DNA of 50,951 nt, from positions 1-50,951 of the forward strand of contig QBYG01000010.1 of assembly GCA_003282945.1 (NCBI GenBank), read 5' to 3'. The position numbers and the translations under genes are program-made. This stretch comes from Pelagibacteraceae bacterium AG-325-E23. GTDB lineage: Bacteria; Pseudomonadota; Alphaproteobacteria; Pelagibacterales; Pelagibacteraceae. A model generated the notes under the pieces. It made no database searches and was not told the DNA's origin. It saw nothing but the letters and a program-made list of their open reading frames with translations. How positions within the stretch are numbered: the first letter of the stretch is position 1; each line of letters starts with the position of its first letter. Positions 33,052-42,112 of the stretch are shown here, piece after piece.

Positions 33052-33654
33052 TTATTTTGCTATAAATCTTAAGTATCTATTTTGATAGCTTAGGTCATCT
33101 TTAAATTGACCTAAATAGAAATTAGTTACAGTTGTTGCTTGTTCTTTTTTAATTCCTCTCATAGTCATACACTGGTGGGTCGAGTCTATCGTTACAGCAA
33201 CTCCTTTTGCATCTAGAGACTCCATTAAAGTGTTAGCGATTTGAACTGTCAATCTTTCTTGTGTTTGTAGTCTTTTAGAAAAAACTTCTACTACTCTTGC
33301 AATTTTACTTAGTCCAACAACTCGCTCATTTGGAATATACGCAACGTGTGCGATACCAATAATAGGTGCCATATGATGCTCACAATGACTTTGTACTGAT
33401 ATATTCTTCTGTACGACCATATCACTATAACCCTCAACATCACCGAACGTCTTACTTAAAATTGCTTTTGGATCCTCTTGGTATCCTTTGAAATATTCTT
33501 TGAATGCTTTAGTTACTCTCTTAGGTGTTTCTAATAAACCTTCTCTTTCAGGGTCTTCACCTATCCATCTTAAGATTTTTACAAATGCTTCTCTTGCTTC
33601 TTCATCAGAGACAGTTTCTGGATTTTTGTTATTTTCGTTTTTTACTAATTTCAT
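33052..33654 (-). CDS. folE: GTP cyclohydrolase I
   Basis: 200 aa, typical FolE-1. The zinc-binding Cys-His pair is SHCEHHM, with a second Cys in HQCMTMRGI. GLSKIARVVEVFSKRLQTQE is the family core. It converts GTP to 7,8-dihydroneopterin triphosphate, the first step of folate and tetrahydrobiopterin synthesis. Supply of folate is relevant here because several genes in the window use tetrahydrofolate. It is divergent from hisI, with about 80 nt of AT-rich DNA between (33655-33734). Confidence 0.96.
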   Translation of the reverse strand: MKLVKNENNKNPETVSDEEAREAFVKILRWIGEDPEREGLLETPKRVTKAFKEYFKGYQEDPKAILSKTFGDVEGYSDMVVQKNISVQSHCEHHMAPIIGIAHVAYIPNERVVGLSKIARVVEVFSKRLQTQERLTVQIANTLMESLDAKGVAVTIDSTHQCMTMRGIKKEQATTVTNFYLGQFKDDLSYQNRYLRFIAK

Positions 33655-33734
33655 GATGAGTTTTTATATATATAAATCCTTAAATTTAAAATATTTAATA
33701 TATTCAGTAATATGTTAGATAATGCGTTTTATAT

Positions 33735-34202
33735 ATGTTTAAAAAAAGAGAAAATGTCGCTGATATTGAGGAAGGTAACCTATTATCTCCAAAATTCGAT
33801 AATGATGGTTTAATTCCTGTAATTACAACATGTGCTAAAACTAAAGAAATACTCATGCACGGTTATATGAATGTTGAGGCTTTAAAATTAACGATAGAAA
33901 CAAAAGAAGCTCACTACTGGAGCAGGTCTAGAAAAGAAATCTGGCATAAAGGAAAAACTAGTGGCTTTACTCAAAAAGTAAAAGAAATAAGAATTGATGA
34001 TGATCAAGATGCTGTTTGGATTACTGTAGATATTGGTGATGGTGCAAGTTGTCATGTTGGTTACAGATCATGTTTTTATCGATCAGTACCAATGGGTGAA
34101 ATTGAAAATGGACGTAAAGTAGAAATGAAATTTGAAGAAGAAAAGAAAAAATTCGATCCAGAAGTTGTTTATAAAGGGCAACCTAATCCTACTAAAATTT
34201 AA
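33735..34202 (+). CDS. hisI: Phosphoribosyl-AMP cyclohydrolase
   Basis: 155 aa, a stand-alone HisI without the HisE domain. Conserved motifs are MHGYMNVEALKLTIET, AHYWSRSRKEIWHKG (His and Trp), DDDQDAVWI (metal Asp cluster) and the C-terminal CHVGYRSCFYR with zinc Cys. It opens the purine ring of PR-AMP in histidine synthesis. It ends with TAATG shared with the next gene (34200-34204). The his operon is not nearby. Confidence 0.95.
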   Translation: MFKKRENVADIEEGNLLSPKFDNDGLIPVITTCAKTKEILMHGYMNVEALKLTIETKEAHYWSRSRKEIWHKGKTSGFTQKVKEIRIDDDQDAVWITVDIGDGASCHVGYRSCFYRSVPMGEIENGRKVEMKFEEEKKKFDPEVVYKGQPNPTKI

Positions 34203-34576
34203 TGAGTGAGGCTCAAAAAAATGTTCTTGGAGAAGACCTTGAAGAATGTTCTAAAAATCCTTTGACTGGTTGGTTCAGAGACGGTTGTTGTAACACAGAT
34301 GAAAACGATCGAGGTTTACACACAGTTTGTGTAAAAGTTAATGATGAATTTTTAGAATGGTGTAAAGAGGCTGGTAACGATTTAATAACGCCTCATCCTG
34401 AATTTGGTTTTCCTGGATTGGTTGATGGAGATAACTGGTGTGTATGTGCCAGTTGGGTTGCAAGAGCTTTGGAAGCAGGAATTGGATGCTCTATATATTT
34501 GAAAAAAACTCACGTTAACACATTGAAGTTAGTGCCAATTGAAACCTTAAAAAAATTTGCAATAGATCTTTCTTAG
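34202..34576 (+). CDS. DUF2237 family protein
   Basis: 124 aa. The family signature is clear: NPLTGWFRDGCC near the N-terminus, HTVCVKV and LVDGDNWCVCASWVARA in the centre, and THVNTLKLVP near the end. Several Cys residues are conserved. Function is unknown across the family; it is often linked to metabolic genes in marine bacteria and cyanobacteria. Its start overlaps hisI by 1 nt, suggesting co-translation. Its stop codon touches the stop of the convergent ETF-QO gene. Confidence 0.88.
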   Translation: MSEAQKNVLGEDLEECSKNPLTGWFRDGCCNTDENDRGLHTVCVKVNDEFLEWCKEAGNDLITPHPEFGFPGLVDGDNWCVCASWVARALEAGIGCSIYLKKTHVNTLKLVPIETLKKFAIDLS

Positions 34577-36196
34577 CTACATATTTCCGTACTTAGGTCC
34601 ACCCCCACCTTCTGGTGTAACCCATGTAATATTTTGTGACGGCTCTTTTATATCGCAAGTTTTACAATGAATACAATTTTGAGAATTAATCACAAATTTT
34701 TCAACATCATTTTCTTTTTGAATTTCATAAACTCCAACTGGACAGTATCTTTGCGCAGGCTCATCGTATTTACCTAAAGTATATTTTATTGGTAAATCTT
34801 TATCTTTAAGTTGAAGATGAACTGGTTGATTTTCAGTATGATTTGTTCCTGTTAAATAAACTGAACTTGTTTTATCAAATGTAATTACATTATCTGGTTT
34901 TGGATAATCTATTTTTGGCATTTCACTTGCTGGTTTTAAAGTTTCGTGATCAGCATGTTTGTGTTTAAGTGTAAATGGCAATCTTCCTTTAAATAAAATT
35001 TGATCAATCCCTGTAAATATTATTCCAAGAATTAAACCCCAACTAAAGCTAGGTTTAACATTTCTAGCCTCATATAACTCTTTATAAACCCAACTTTTTT
35101 TAAATTTTTCCTCAAAATTAGATAATTCTTTGCTTGATTTTATGTGATCAATAATAGTTTCCGCTGCAATCATTCCACTCTTCATTGCAGTATGTGATCC
35201 TTTAATTTTCGGCATATTTAATGTACCAGCATCACAACCAACTAATAATGCACCTGGCATAAACATCCTAGGTAGACTTTGAAAACCTCCCTCTATAAGT
35301 GCTCTTGCTCCATATGATATTCTTTTACCGCCCTCCAATATTGATCTTATCGCAGGATGAGTTTTAAATTTTTGAAATTCATCAAATGGCGAGAGATGAG
35401 GATTTTTATAATCAAGACCTATCACATATCCTAAAAATATTTGTTTATTTTCAGCATGATAAACAAAGCTCCCCCCATAGGTGCTATTATCTAATGGCCA
35501 GCCTGCTGTGTGCATCACCAAACCTTCGTCGTGATTTTCTTCTTTTAATTCCCATATTTCCTTAAATCCTATTCCATACTGTTGTGGGTCTTTTCCTTTA
35601 TCTAAATCGAATTTTTTGATTAATTCTTTTCCTAAATGTCCTCTACACCCTTCAGCAAAAACTGTAACTTTTGCATGAAGTTCCATACCTGGTTCATAAC
35701 CATCTTTTTTATTACCTTCTTTATCTAAACCCATATCTTGAGTTGCAACACCCTTAACAGAACCATTATCATTATATAAAACTTCACTTGCAGGAAAACC
35801 AGGGAAAATTTCAACTCCAAGACTTTCAGCTTGTTCTGCTAACCACCTACATAGATTAGCTAGACTAATAATATAATTATTATGATTTTGTTGTACTTTA
35901 GGCAATAACCAAGTTGGCCAACTAATTTTTTTTGTCTTACCTAGAAATAAAAACTTTTCTTTATTAACTTTTGTTTTAATTGGTGGATTAAGATCTTTCC
36001 AATTTGGCAATAGTTCGTCTAAGGCTCGTGTTTCAAACACGTTCCCGGATAAAATATGTGCACCTATTTCAGATGCTTTTTCTAAAAGGCAGACATTAAT
36101 ATCTGGATTTAACTGCTTTAATTTTATTGCAGTTGAAAGTCCCGATGGTCCGCCACCTACGATTACAACATCGTATTCCATCACTTCTCTGGACAT
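34577..36196 (-). CDS. Electron-transfer flavoprotein-ubiquinone oxidoreductase
   Basis: 539 aa, full length. The FAD domain starts VVIVGGGPSGLSTAIKL. A quinone/membrane-associating region lies in the middle, and the C-terminal 4Fe-4S ferredoxin-like domain has RYCPVGVYE followed by NCIHCKTCDIK, giving the four cluster Cys. It accepts electrons from reduced ETF and passes them to ubiquinone at the inner membrane. It follows etfA by 21 nt in the order DMGDH-etfB-etfA-ETF-QO, giving a complete path from a methylamine-type dehydrogenase to the respiratory chain. Confidence 0.96.
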   Translation of the reverse strand: MSREVMEYDVVIVGGGPSGLSTAIKLKQLNPDINVCLLEKASEIGAHILSGNVFETRALDELLPNWKDLNPPIKTKVNKEKFLFLGKTKKISWPTWLLPKVQQNHNNYIISLANLCRWLAEQAESLGVEIFPGFPASEVLYNDNGSVKGVATQDMGLDKEGNKKDGYEPGMELHAKVTVFAEGCRGHLGKELIKKFDLDKGKDPQQYGIGFKEIWELKEENHDEGLVMHTAGWPLDNSTYGGSFVYHAENKQIFLGYVIGLDYKNPHLSPFDEFQKFKTHPAIRSILEGGKRISYGARALIEGGFQSLPRMFMPGALLVGCDAGTLNMPKIKGSHTAMKSGMIAAETIIDHIKSSKELSNFEEKFKKSWVYKELYEARNVKPSFSWGLILGIIFTGIDQILFKGRLPFTLKHKHADHETLKPASEMPKIDYPKPDNVITFDKTSSVYLTGTNHTENQPVHLQLKDKDLPIKYTLGKYDEPAQRYCPVGVYEIQKENDVEKFVINSQNCIHCKTCDIKEPSQNITWVTPEGGGGPKYGNM

Positions 36197-36217
36197 ACTA
36201 ATTTCTTACAGTATTTG

Positions 36218-37171
36218 TTATTTTTGTATAGTGTTTAATTTGTTCAGTTCCTCTAAGAATTGAGGAAGTGCTTCGAATAAATCAGCTTCCAGGCCGTAAT
36301 CTGCGACACTAAAAATAGGTGCTTCACCATCTTTATTTATAGCAACAATAACTTTACTTTCTTTCATTCCTGCTAAATGTTGAATGGCTCCAGAAATTCC
36401 AACTGCTATATATAGATCAGGAACAACAACTTTTCCTGTTTGTCCCACTTGATGTTCGTTTGTAATATATCCAGCATCAACCGCAGCTCTTGAAGCTCCT
36501 ATTGCAGCGTTTAACTTGTCCGCCACATCAGTTATTAACTTGAAATTTTCACCACTTTGTAAACCTCTACCACCTGAAATTACTATTCTAGCTGTGCCTA
36601 GTTCAGGTCTATCTGATTTAATTTCTTCTCTGTTTATAAATTTCGTATTTTCACTTTGATCTGCTGCATCGAGTTTTTCTATTTCTGCAGAACCTCCCGT
36701 TGTCTCTGCCGCTTCAAATGATGTTGGTCTAATAGTAACACATTTTTTTTCATCATTACTTTTAACTGTAGCAAATGCATTTCCAGCGTAAATTGGTCTT
36801 AAAAAAGTATCAGGAGAAATTACTTTTATAATATCGCTTACTTGTGAAATATCTAACAACGCTGCAACTCGTGGCATAAGATTTTTTCCAAATGTATTTG
36901 CTGAGCAAATAATATGTGAATATTTATCAGCGTGTTTTAAAATTGCTGCAGTATAATTTTCAGCAATATAATTTTCATAAATTTCATGATCTATATGCAG
37001 AACTTTTTTTACTAAAGGAACTTCAGATAAAGATTTTGCAACATCATCTGCCTTACTTCCAATTAACAATACATGAAGATCTTGATCTATTTGTGATGCA
37101 GCTGTAATTGCATTCAATGTAAATGGTTTTACTTCTTTGTTATTATGCTCTGCTATTAATAAAACTGACAT
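36218..37171 (-). CDS. etfA: Electron transfer flavoprotein alpha subunit
   Basis: 317 aa, normal length. The C-terminal FAD-binding domain is unmistakable: VISGGRGLQSGENF, IGASRAAVDAGY, QVGQTGKVVVPDLYIAVGISGAIQH. It carries the redox FAD of the EtfAB heterodimer, which collects electrons from acyl-CoA and amine dehydrogenases. It overlaps etfB by 1 nt (TAATG at 37169-37173), which keeps subunit synthesis balanced. Confidence 0.97.
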   Translation of the reverse strand: MSVLLIAEHNNKEVKPFTLNAITAASQIDQDLHVLLIGSKADDVAKSLSEVPLVKKVLHIDHEIYENYIAENYTAAILKHADKYSHIICSANTFGKNLMPRVAALLDISQVSDIIKVISPDTFLRPIYAGNAFATVKSNDEKKCVTIRPTSFEAAETTGGSAEIEKLDAADQSENTKFINREEIKSDRPELGTARIVISGGRGLQSGENFKLITDVADKLNAAIGASRAAVDAGYITNEHQVGQTGKVVVPDLYIAVGISGAIQHLAGMKESKVIVAINKDGEAPIFSVADYGLEADLFEALPQFLEELNKLNTIQK

Positions 37172-37920
37172 TAAATTACCTTTGCCTCATTTTTTAATTT
37201 TTGTACTAATTCCTCAACACTCGCAACTTTAATACCCGCTTTTCTTTTTGGCGGTTCTTCAATTTTAATATGTTCTATTCTAGGGTTTGTATCAACTCCT
37301 AGATCTGACGCATTAATCTGTTCAATAGGTTTTTTCTTAGCCTTCATAATATTTGGCAGTGACGCATATCTTGGCTCATTTAATCTTAAATCACATGTAA
37401 TAATAGCTGGTGTATTGACTTCAATAGTTTCTAAACCTTCATCAACTTCTCTAGTAACTTGTAATGATTTATCATTTACTTCTATTTTTGAAGCAAAAGT
37501 TGCTTGTGGCCAATTTAAATGTGCTGCTAACATTTGGCCCGTTTGATTACAATCATCATCAATCGCTTGTTTACCCATAAAAACTAAGTCTGGATTTTCT
37601 TTTTCAACAATTTTTTTTAAAATTTTAGAAACAGCAAGAGGCTCAATGGTACCATCAACTTTTACATGAATTCCTCTATCCGCTCCTACCGCTAAAGCTT
37701 TTCTGACTGTTTCTTGAGCTTTCTCCTCACCAACAGTTACAGCTATTATTTCTGTTGCTTTACCTGACTCTTTAATTTTTACAGCTTCTTCAATAGCATT
37801 GTCATCTGGTGGGTTTGTTGACATTTTAACGTTATCGGTAACTACTCCACTACCGTCCTCTTTAACTCTAATTTGTACGTTATAATCAATAACTCTTTTT
37901 ACAGCGACTAAAATTTTCAT
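37171..37920 (-). CDS. etfB: Electron transfer flavoprotein beta subunit
   Basis: 249 aa. Family motifs are [19 protein letters not shown] at the start, [29 protein letters not shown] and the recognition-loop region [21 protein letters not shown]. It binds AMP and docks partner dehydrogenases. It shares TAATG (37918-37922) with the upstream dimethylglycine-dehydrogenase-like gene, so that enzyme is the probable electron donor. Confidence 0.97.
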   Translation of the reverse strand: MKILVAVKRVIDYNVQIRVKEDGSGVVTDNVKMSTNPPDDNAIEEAVKIKESGKATEIIAVTVGEEKAQETVRKALAVGADRGIHVKVDGTIEPLAVSKILKKIVEKENPDLVFMGKQAIDDDCNQTGQMLAAHLNWPQATFASKIEVNDKSLQVTREVDEGLETIEVNTPAIITCDLRLNEPRYASLPNIMKAKKKPIEQINASDLGVDTNPRIEHIKIEEPPKRKAGIKVASVEELVQKLKNEAKVI

Positions 37921-40355
37921 TAAGCTCTCAATAATTTATTTTCTGCATCGTAAGGACTTTCTTCTAAAATTGTTGCCTCATGCATTTTACCCAGTATATC
38001 AATCCTTAGTTTTTGTCCAACATTTGCTAACTCAGGTTTAACCATTCCTAGTGCGATAGATTTTCCTAGTCTAAATCCAAAGTCACCACCAGTTGCACGT
38101 CCTACAACACTACCATTTTCATAAATTGGGTTATTTCCTAATACATCTGCATCATTAGTTTCGTGAACCTCTAGAGTAACAAGCTTATTATCGAAGCCTT
38201 TTTCTCTCCATTTGTTTAAGGCATCAAGTCCAATAAAACTTCCTTTGTTTGGATGAATAAATCTATCTAATCCACTTTCATAAGGTGAATATTCAATTGA
38301 TAATTCAGTTCCAACTAATTTATAAGATTTTTCAACTCTTAAACTGTTCATAGCTCTAATACCATAGGGTTTTAAACCTAAGTCTTGGCCTGCATCCATA
38401 AGTTTATCAAAAATATGATTTTGATATTCAATAGGATGATGAAGTTCCCATCCAAGCTCTCCTACAAAATTAACTCTCATTGCATTAACGGGTGCAAAGC
38501 CAACGTCAACTTGTTTTGCACTTAACCATTTAAAATTTTCATTTGAAAAATCATCATTTGATACCCTTTGCATTAATTCTCTTGCTTTCGGTCCTGATAC
38601 CACAAGAACACCTTTGCTATTTGTTAAGTTCTCAAATTGAACTGACCCATCTTTCGGCATCCAGCCAAATATCCAATCGTGATCCAATCTTTGATAAGCT
38701 CCAGCAGAAACAAGATAAAAACTATTTTCCGACTCTCTCATTATTGTAAATTCTGAGTGAACGCCTCCTTTTGTATTCAATGCATGACATAAATTAATTC
38801 TACCCACTTTTTTTGGTAATTTATTAGCTACCAACTTATCTAAAAATTCTTCAGCTCCAGGTCCTTTAATTCTGCATTTAGCAAATGCAGTCATATCTAA
38901 TAGACCAACATTTTCTTTTACATTTTTGCACTCTTTTTCAACTGCCTTGAACCAATTAGATCTTCTAAATGACCAATCATCCTTTTGCTCCATGCCATCT
39001 GTTGCAAAAAAGTTTGGTCTTTCCCATCCAAACTTTTGACCAAAAACTGCACCAAGATTTTTCATTCTGTCATAACACGGTGCTGTTCTTAAAGGTCTTG
39101 CGGCTGGTCTTTCTTCGTCTGGAAAGTGAGTTATAAATACATGACTGTAAGCTTCTTCATTCTTTTCTTTAAGATATGATTTTGAGCAATAATCTCCATA
39201 TCTTCTTGGTTCTACGCCAAGCATGTCTATTGTAGGCTCTCCATCAACAATCCATTCTGCTAGTTGCCATCCAGCTCCACCAGCTGCAGTAATACCAAAA
39301 CTATGACCTTCATTAATCCAAAAGTTTTTTAATCCCCATGCTGGACCAACTATCGGATTTCCGTCTGGAGTATAGCAAATAGCGCCGTTATAAACTTTTT
39401 TAACACCTACTTCTCCAAATGCTGGAACTCTATGAATAGCTCCTTCAATATGAGGAGCAAGTCTATCTAGATCTTCTTGAAAAAGTTCATACTCAGATTC
39501 CTTTGAAGGACCATTAACGTAACAGGCAGGAGCACCATCTTCATATGGTCCTAAAATCAAACCACCTGCTTCCTCCCTCATGTACCATCTACTGTCGCTA
39601 TCTCTTAAAACTCCCATTTCAGGAAGACCTTCTTTTTTTCTTTTTTGAATTTCTGGGTGTGGTTCTGTTACAATATATTGATGTTCAACTGGTATTACTG
39701 GAATATCTAAGCCAACCATCTTACCAGTTTGTCTAGCAAAATTTCCTGAACATGAAATTACGTGTTCACATTCTATAGATCCTTTATCTGTTTCAACAAC
39801 CCATCCATCCTTATTTTGTTTCATTGAAAGAACTGTTGTATTTCTGTAAATCTCAGCTCCTCTATTTCTTGCACCCGTAGCTAATGCTTGAGTTAAATCA
39901 GCTGGTTGAATATACCCATCTTCAGGGTGTTGAATTGCTCCTATTAAATCATCAGTATGGCACAAAGGCCAAATTTCTTTTACTTGGTCTGGCGTTAAAA
40001 ATTTAACATCTACGCCAATAGTTTGTGCAACACCAGCGTACTGATGGTACTCATCCATTCTATCTTTATTGTTTGCTAATCTAATATTTGACACAACGCT
40101 AAACCCTACATTCTTGCCTGTTTCTTCCTCTAAACTTTTATAAAGGTTAACAGCATATTTATGTAATTGGCCGACTGAGTAGCTCATATTAAATAATGGA
40201 AGTAATCCAGCTGCATGCCAAGTAGAGCCTGAAGTTAATTCTTTTCTTTCAATCAAGACAACATCAGACCAGCCTTTTTTAGCTAAATGATACAGAGCAC
40301 TAACACCAACAACTCCACCACCTACTACTACAACTTTTGCTTTTGTTTTCATCAT
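37920..40355 (-). CDS. FAD-dependent dimethylglycine/sarcosine dehydrogenase-like protein with GcvT domain
   Basis: 811 aa, paralog of the 24038-26482 protein. It has the FAD motif [30 protein letters not shown] with His47 at the covalent-FAD position, and [15 protein letters not shown]. The C-terminal GcvT part has [20 protein letters not shown] and [10 protein letters not shown]. Expected chemistry: oxidative demethylation of dimethylglycine or sarcosine, giving methylene-tetrahydrofolate, with electrons passing to the EtfAB encoded directly downstream. Which of the two paralogs uses which substrate cannot be read from sequence. Confidence 0.94.
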   Translation of the reverse strand: MMKTKAKVVVVGGGVVGVSALYHLAKKGWSDVVLIERKELTSGSTWHAAGLLPLFNMSYSVGQLHKYAVNLYKSLEEETGKNVGFSVVSNIRLANNKDRMDEYHQYAGVAQTIGVDVKFLTPDQVKEIWPLCHTDDLIGAIQHPEDGYIQPADLTQALATGARNRGAEIYRNTTVLSMKQNKDGWVVETDKGSIECEHVISCSGNFARQTGKMVGLDIPVIPVEHQYIVTEPHPEIQKRKKEGLPEMGVLRDSDSRWYMREEAGGLILGPYEDGAPACYVNGPSKESEYELFQEDLDRLAPHIEGAIHRVPAFGEVGVKKVYNGAICYTPDGNPIVGPAWGLKNFWINEGHSFGITAAGGAGWQLAEWIVDGEPTIDMLGVEPRRYGDYCSKSYLKEKNEEAYSHVFITHFPDEERPAARPLRTAPCYDRMKNLGAVFGQKFGWERPNFFATDGMEQKDDWSFRRSNWFKAVEKECKNVKENVGLLDMTAFAKCRIKGPGAEEFLDKLVANKLPKKVGRINLCHALNTKGGVHSEFTIMRESENSFYLVSAGAYQRLDHDWIFGWMPKDGSVQFENLTNSKGVLVVSGPKARELMQRVSNDDFSNENFKWLSAKQVDVGFAPVNAMRVNFVGELGWELHHPIEYQNHIFDKLMDAGQDLGLKPYGIRAMNSLRVEKSYKLVGTELSIEYSPYESGLDRFIHPNKGSFIGLDALNKWREKGFDNKLVTLEVHETNDADVLGNNPIYENGSVVGRATGGDFGFRLGKSIALGMVKPELANVGQKLRIDILGKMHEATILEESPYDAENKLLRA

Positions 40356-40395
40356 GCGATTTTTACTAAATTTTTCTTATAAACTAAACATAATT

Positions 40396-40611
40396 CTAAT
40401 AGTCATAATCATCATCATCGTCATCTCTCCAACCCATTTGGTACATTAAATATGCGGCAGTTATTACACTCACCACGCCAGCGGCCATACCAAAATTTAC
40501 TCCCATGGTTTGCCCAAAATAATACCATCCTATCTGAGTGGCACCAATTGGTGGGATGCAAAGTATTGCCATTAGTATTGCAATTCGTACTGGAAAACTT
40601 GGTTTTTTCAT
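40396..40611 (-). CDS. Small membrane protein with acidic C-terminal tail (71 aa)
   Basis: The start at 40611 (MKKPSFPVRIAIL) is chosen because it gives a TAATG junction with the upstream gene and starts just before a membrane helix; an open extension to 40665 lies inside that gene. Two hydrophobic segments (about 7-29 and 35-54) are separated by a short Gly-rich loop, followed by WRDDDDDDYDY. Family unknown. The Asp cluster could bind divalent cations or only mark the tail. It is 40 nt upstream of the large DMGDH-like gene, so it may be in its transcript. Confidence 0.7.
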   Translation of the reverse strand: MKKPSFPVRIAILMAILCIPPIGATQIGWYYFGQTMGVNFGMAAGVVSVITAAYLMYQMGWRDDDDDDYDY

Positions 40612-41084
40612 TAAATAGATGAGCCCATTGGCATTGGTTGAGATACAGCGGTGGTTAGCCAACAATTTTTTAAAAATCCATCAATTTCATATTTTTCAAC
40701 TTGCCATTTGAATTTGTAATACTTTTTATCTTTGTCCATAATGGTCACTTCAAATGTTGAAACACCTTTTGATTTATAAACTTCTACAATTTCATAATTT
40801 TCATGATTTAAAAGCATCGAATAAGAATCGGTTTTAATCATGTTTTTAAATCTCTCAATAGGTCCTGTAACTCTTTGATTGTTTGGGTGAGCAAAAAACC
40901 AGGTTTGGATTATACCGCTGTCTTTTTCAGGACTATCATTCTTCATTAGAGCATTGAGCTGTATCTCAATAACTTCTTTTGGCTTTATTTCCGGATTTGG
41001 TTTCCTTATCTCGGCATATAATTCATTAAATGAAAAAATAAATAGAAAGAAGATACTATAAATCGCTGGCTGTATTCTTAACAT
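40611..41084 (-). CDS. Secreted DUF4864-like protein
   Basis: The start at 41084 gives a 157-aa product with a proper Sec signal peptide (MLRIQPAIYSIFFLFIFS... ending LYAE); the longer open frame to 41165 adds residues lying inside the neighbouring quinone-reductase gene. The mature part resembles the DUF4864 domain (IQLNALMKND, YSMLLNHENYEIVEV, KFKWQVEKYEIDGFLKNCWLT), an NTF2-like fold by family description. Function unknown. It overlaps the upstream gene by 29 nt and shares TAATG with the small membrane protein gene, so three genes are tightly coupled. Confidence 0.7.
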   Translation of the reverse strand: MLRIQPAIYSIFFLFIFSFNELYAEIRKPNPEIKPKEVIEIQLNALMKNDSPEKDSGIIQTWFFAHPNNQRVTGPIERFKNMIKTDSYSMLLNHENYEIVEVYKSKGVSTFEVTIMDKDKKYYKFKWQVEKYEIDGFLKNCWLTTAVSQPMPMGSSI

Positions 41085-41625
41085 CTTCCAAAAATTCAAT
41101 TCTTTTTTCATTTGAGACAAATGGTACAGCAAAATATCGTTTATAGGTAATGTCATAAATACCACACTTATTAAAAATACCTTTTTTAATTCTTCTAAGG
41201 GGTAAATTTAAAAAAAAATCTGAAATTGAAAATCTTGGAGAGCCATATGTGCAGAAAATAATAGCTTTTTTACTTTTAAGTTTTCCTACAGCATAACCAT
41301 GATTACCAATAAGTTTCTTAAAAGAAAAAGCCCAAGGTGGGGCTAATACTTTATCTATCCACCCCTCTAATATTGCTGGCATTCTATAGTTCCAAATAGG
41401 TGCTACAAGAACAATTAAATCAGTTTCATCTATTTTTTTTCTGTGATCTAAAACTACTTCGTCAGCTTTTTCGCCAGCATATACTGGGTTAAACTTTTCT
41501 TTGTACAAATCTATACATTCTACTGAATGACCTTTTTCTTCTGCTGATTTTATAAAAGCATCCTTGATTGCTGAATTGAAAGATTTTTCATTATAATGAC
41601 CATAAACCAAAAAGACTTTTTTCAT
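41056..41625 (-). CDS. NAD(P)H:quinone oxidoreductase-like flavoprotein
   Basis: 189 aa, flavodoxin-like fold of the NQO1/modulator-of-drug-activity type. Visible: FLVYGHYNEKSFNSAI with the FMN/FAD-binding loop, VLVAPIWNYRMPAILEGWIDKVL (the P-W-W-like central motif) and KKAIIFCTYGSP. It performs two-electron reduction of quinones or similar electrophiles, protecting against oxidative stress. TAATG junction with the CoA-binding gene (41623-41627). Confidence 0.87.
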   Translation of the reverse strand: MKKVFLVYGHYNEKSFNSAIKDAFIKSAEEKGHSVECIDLYKEKFNPVYAGEKADEVVLDHRKKIDETDLIVLVAPIWNYRMPAILEGWIDKVLAPPWAFSFKKLIGNHGYAVGKLKSKKAIIFCTYGSPRFSISDFFLNLPLRRIKKGIFNKCGIYDITYKRYFAVPFVSNEKRIEFLEDVKNTASDL

Positions 41626-42092
41626 TAATCTTTTAGAACTGGAAAAACTGGATTAGATTTTTGAAAAAGTTTTTGATATTCCTGCTTTATGCATCTGTTA
41701 GAAATGAATTCAATTTTTTCATTGTCTGCGATTGCCTGAGCCTCATCACTATGAATTCCATATTGTAACCATAATACTTTTGTTCCTTTTTTAATTGCTT
41801 CTTTTGCAATGCCCTCTGCCTCATTTGAGGGTCTAAAAACATCAACTATATCGATCTCTTCTTTGACTTTATCTAAACTTTCAACCATTGGCTCGCCATT
41901 TACTACTTCACCAACTGCAAAAGGGTTTATTGGTATAACTTTATAACCAAAGTTTTGCATATACTTCATGACTACATTTGCTGGTTTTCTTTTAAGATTT
42001 TTTTTATCTTCACCTTTTTTCTCAGAGCTAACACCAATCATTGCAATGACTTTTGATTTTCTTAAAAGAGATTTAATTTGATCGTCATTCAT
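41625..42092 (-). CDS. CoA-binding domain protein (YccU-like)
   Basis: 155 aa. Single Rossmann-like CoA-binding domain: VIAMIGVSSE near the N-terminus, NVVMKYMQNFGYKVIPINPF, ESLDKVKEEIDIVDVFRPS and VLWLQYGIHSDEA. Homologous to the YccU family and the CoA-binding part of succinyl-CoA synthetases, but without a catalytic His domain. A CoA or acyl-CoA binding role is family knowledge; the process is unknown. It sits between the crotonase and the quinone reductase in one transcript. Confidence 0.88.
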   Translation of the reverse strand: MNDDQIKSLLRKSKVIAMIGVSSEKKGEDKKNLKRKPANVVMKYMQNFGYKVIPINPFAVGEVVNGEPMVESLDKVKEEIDIVDVFRPSNEAEGIAKEAIKKGTKVLWLQYGIHSDEAQAIADNEKIEFISNRCIKQEYQKLFQKSNPVFPVLKD

Positions 42093-42112
42093 AATTTAAT
42101 TTAAATTAATTA

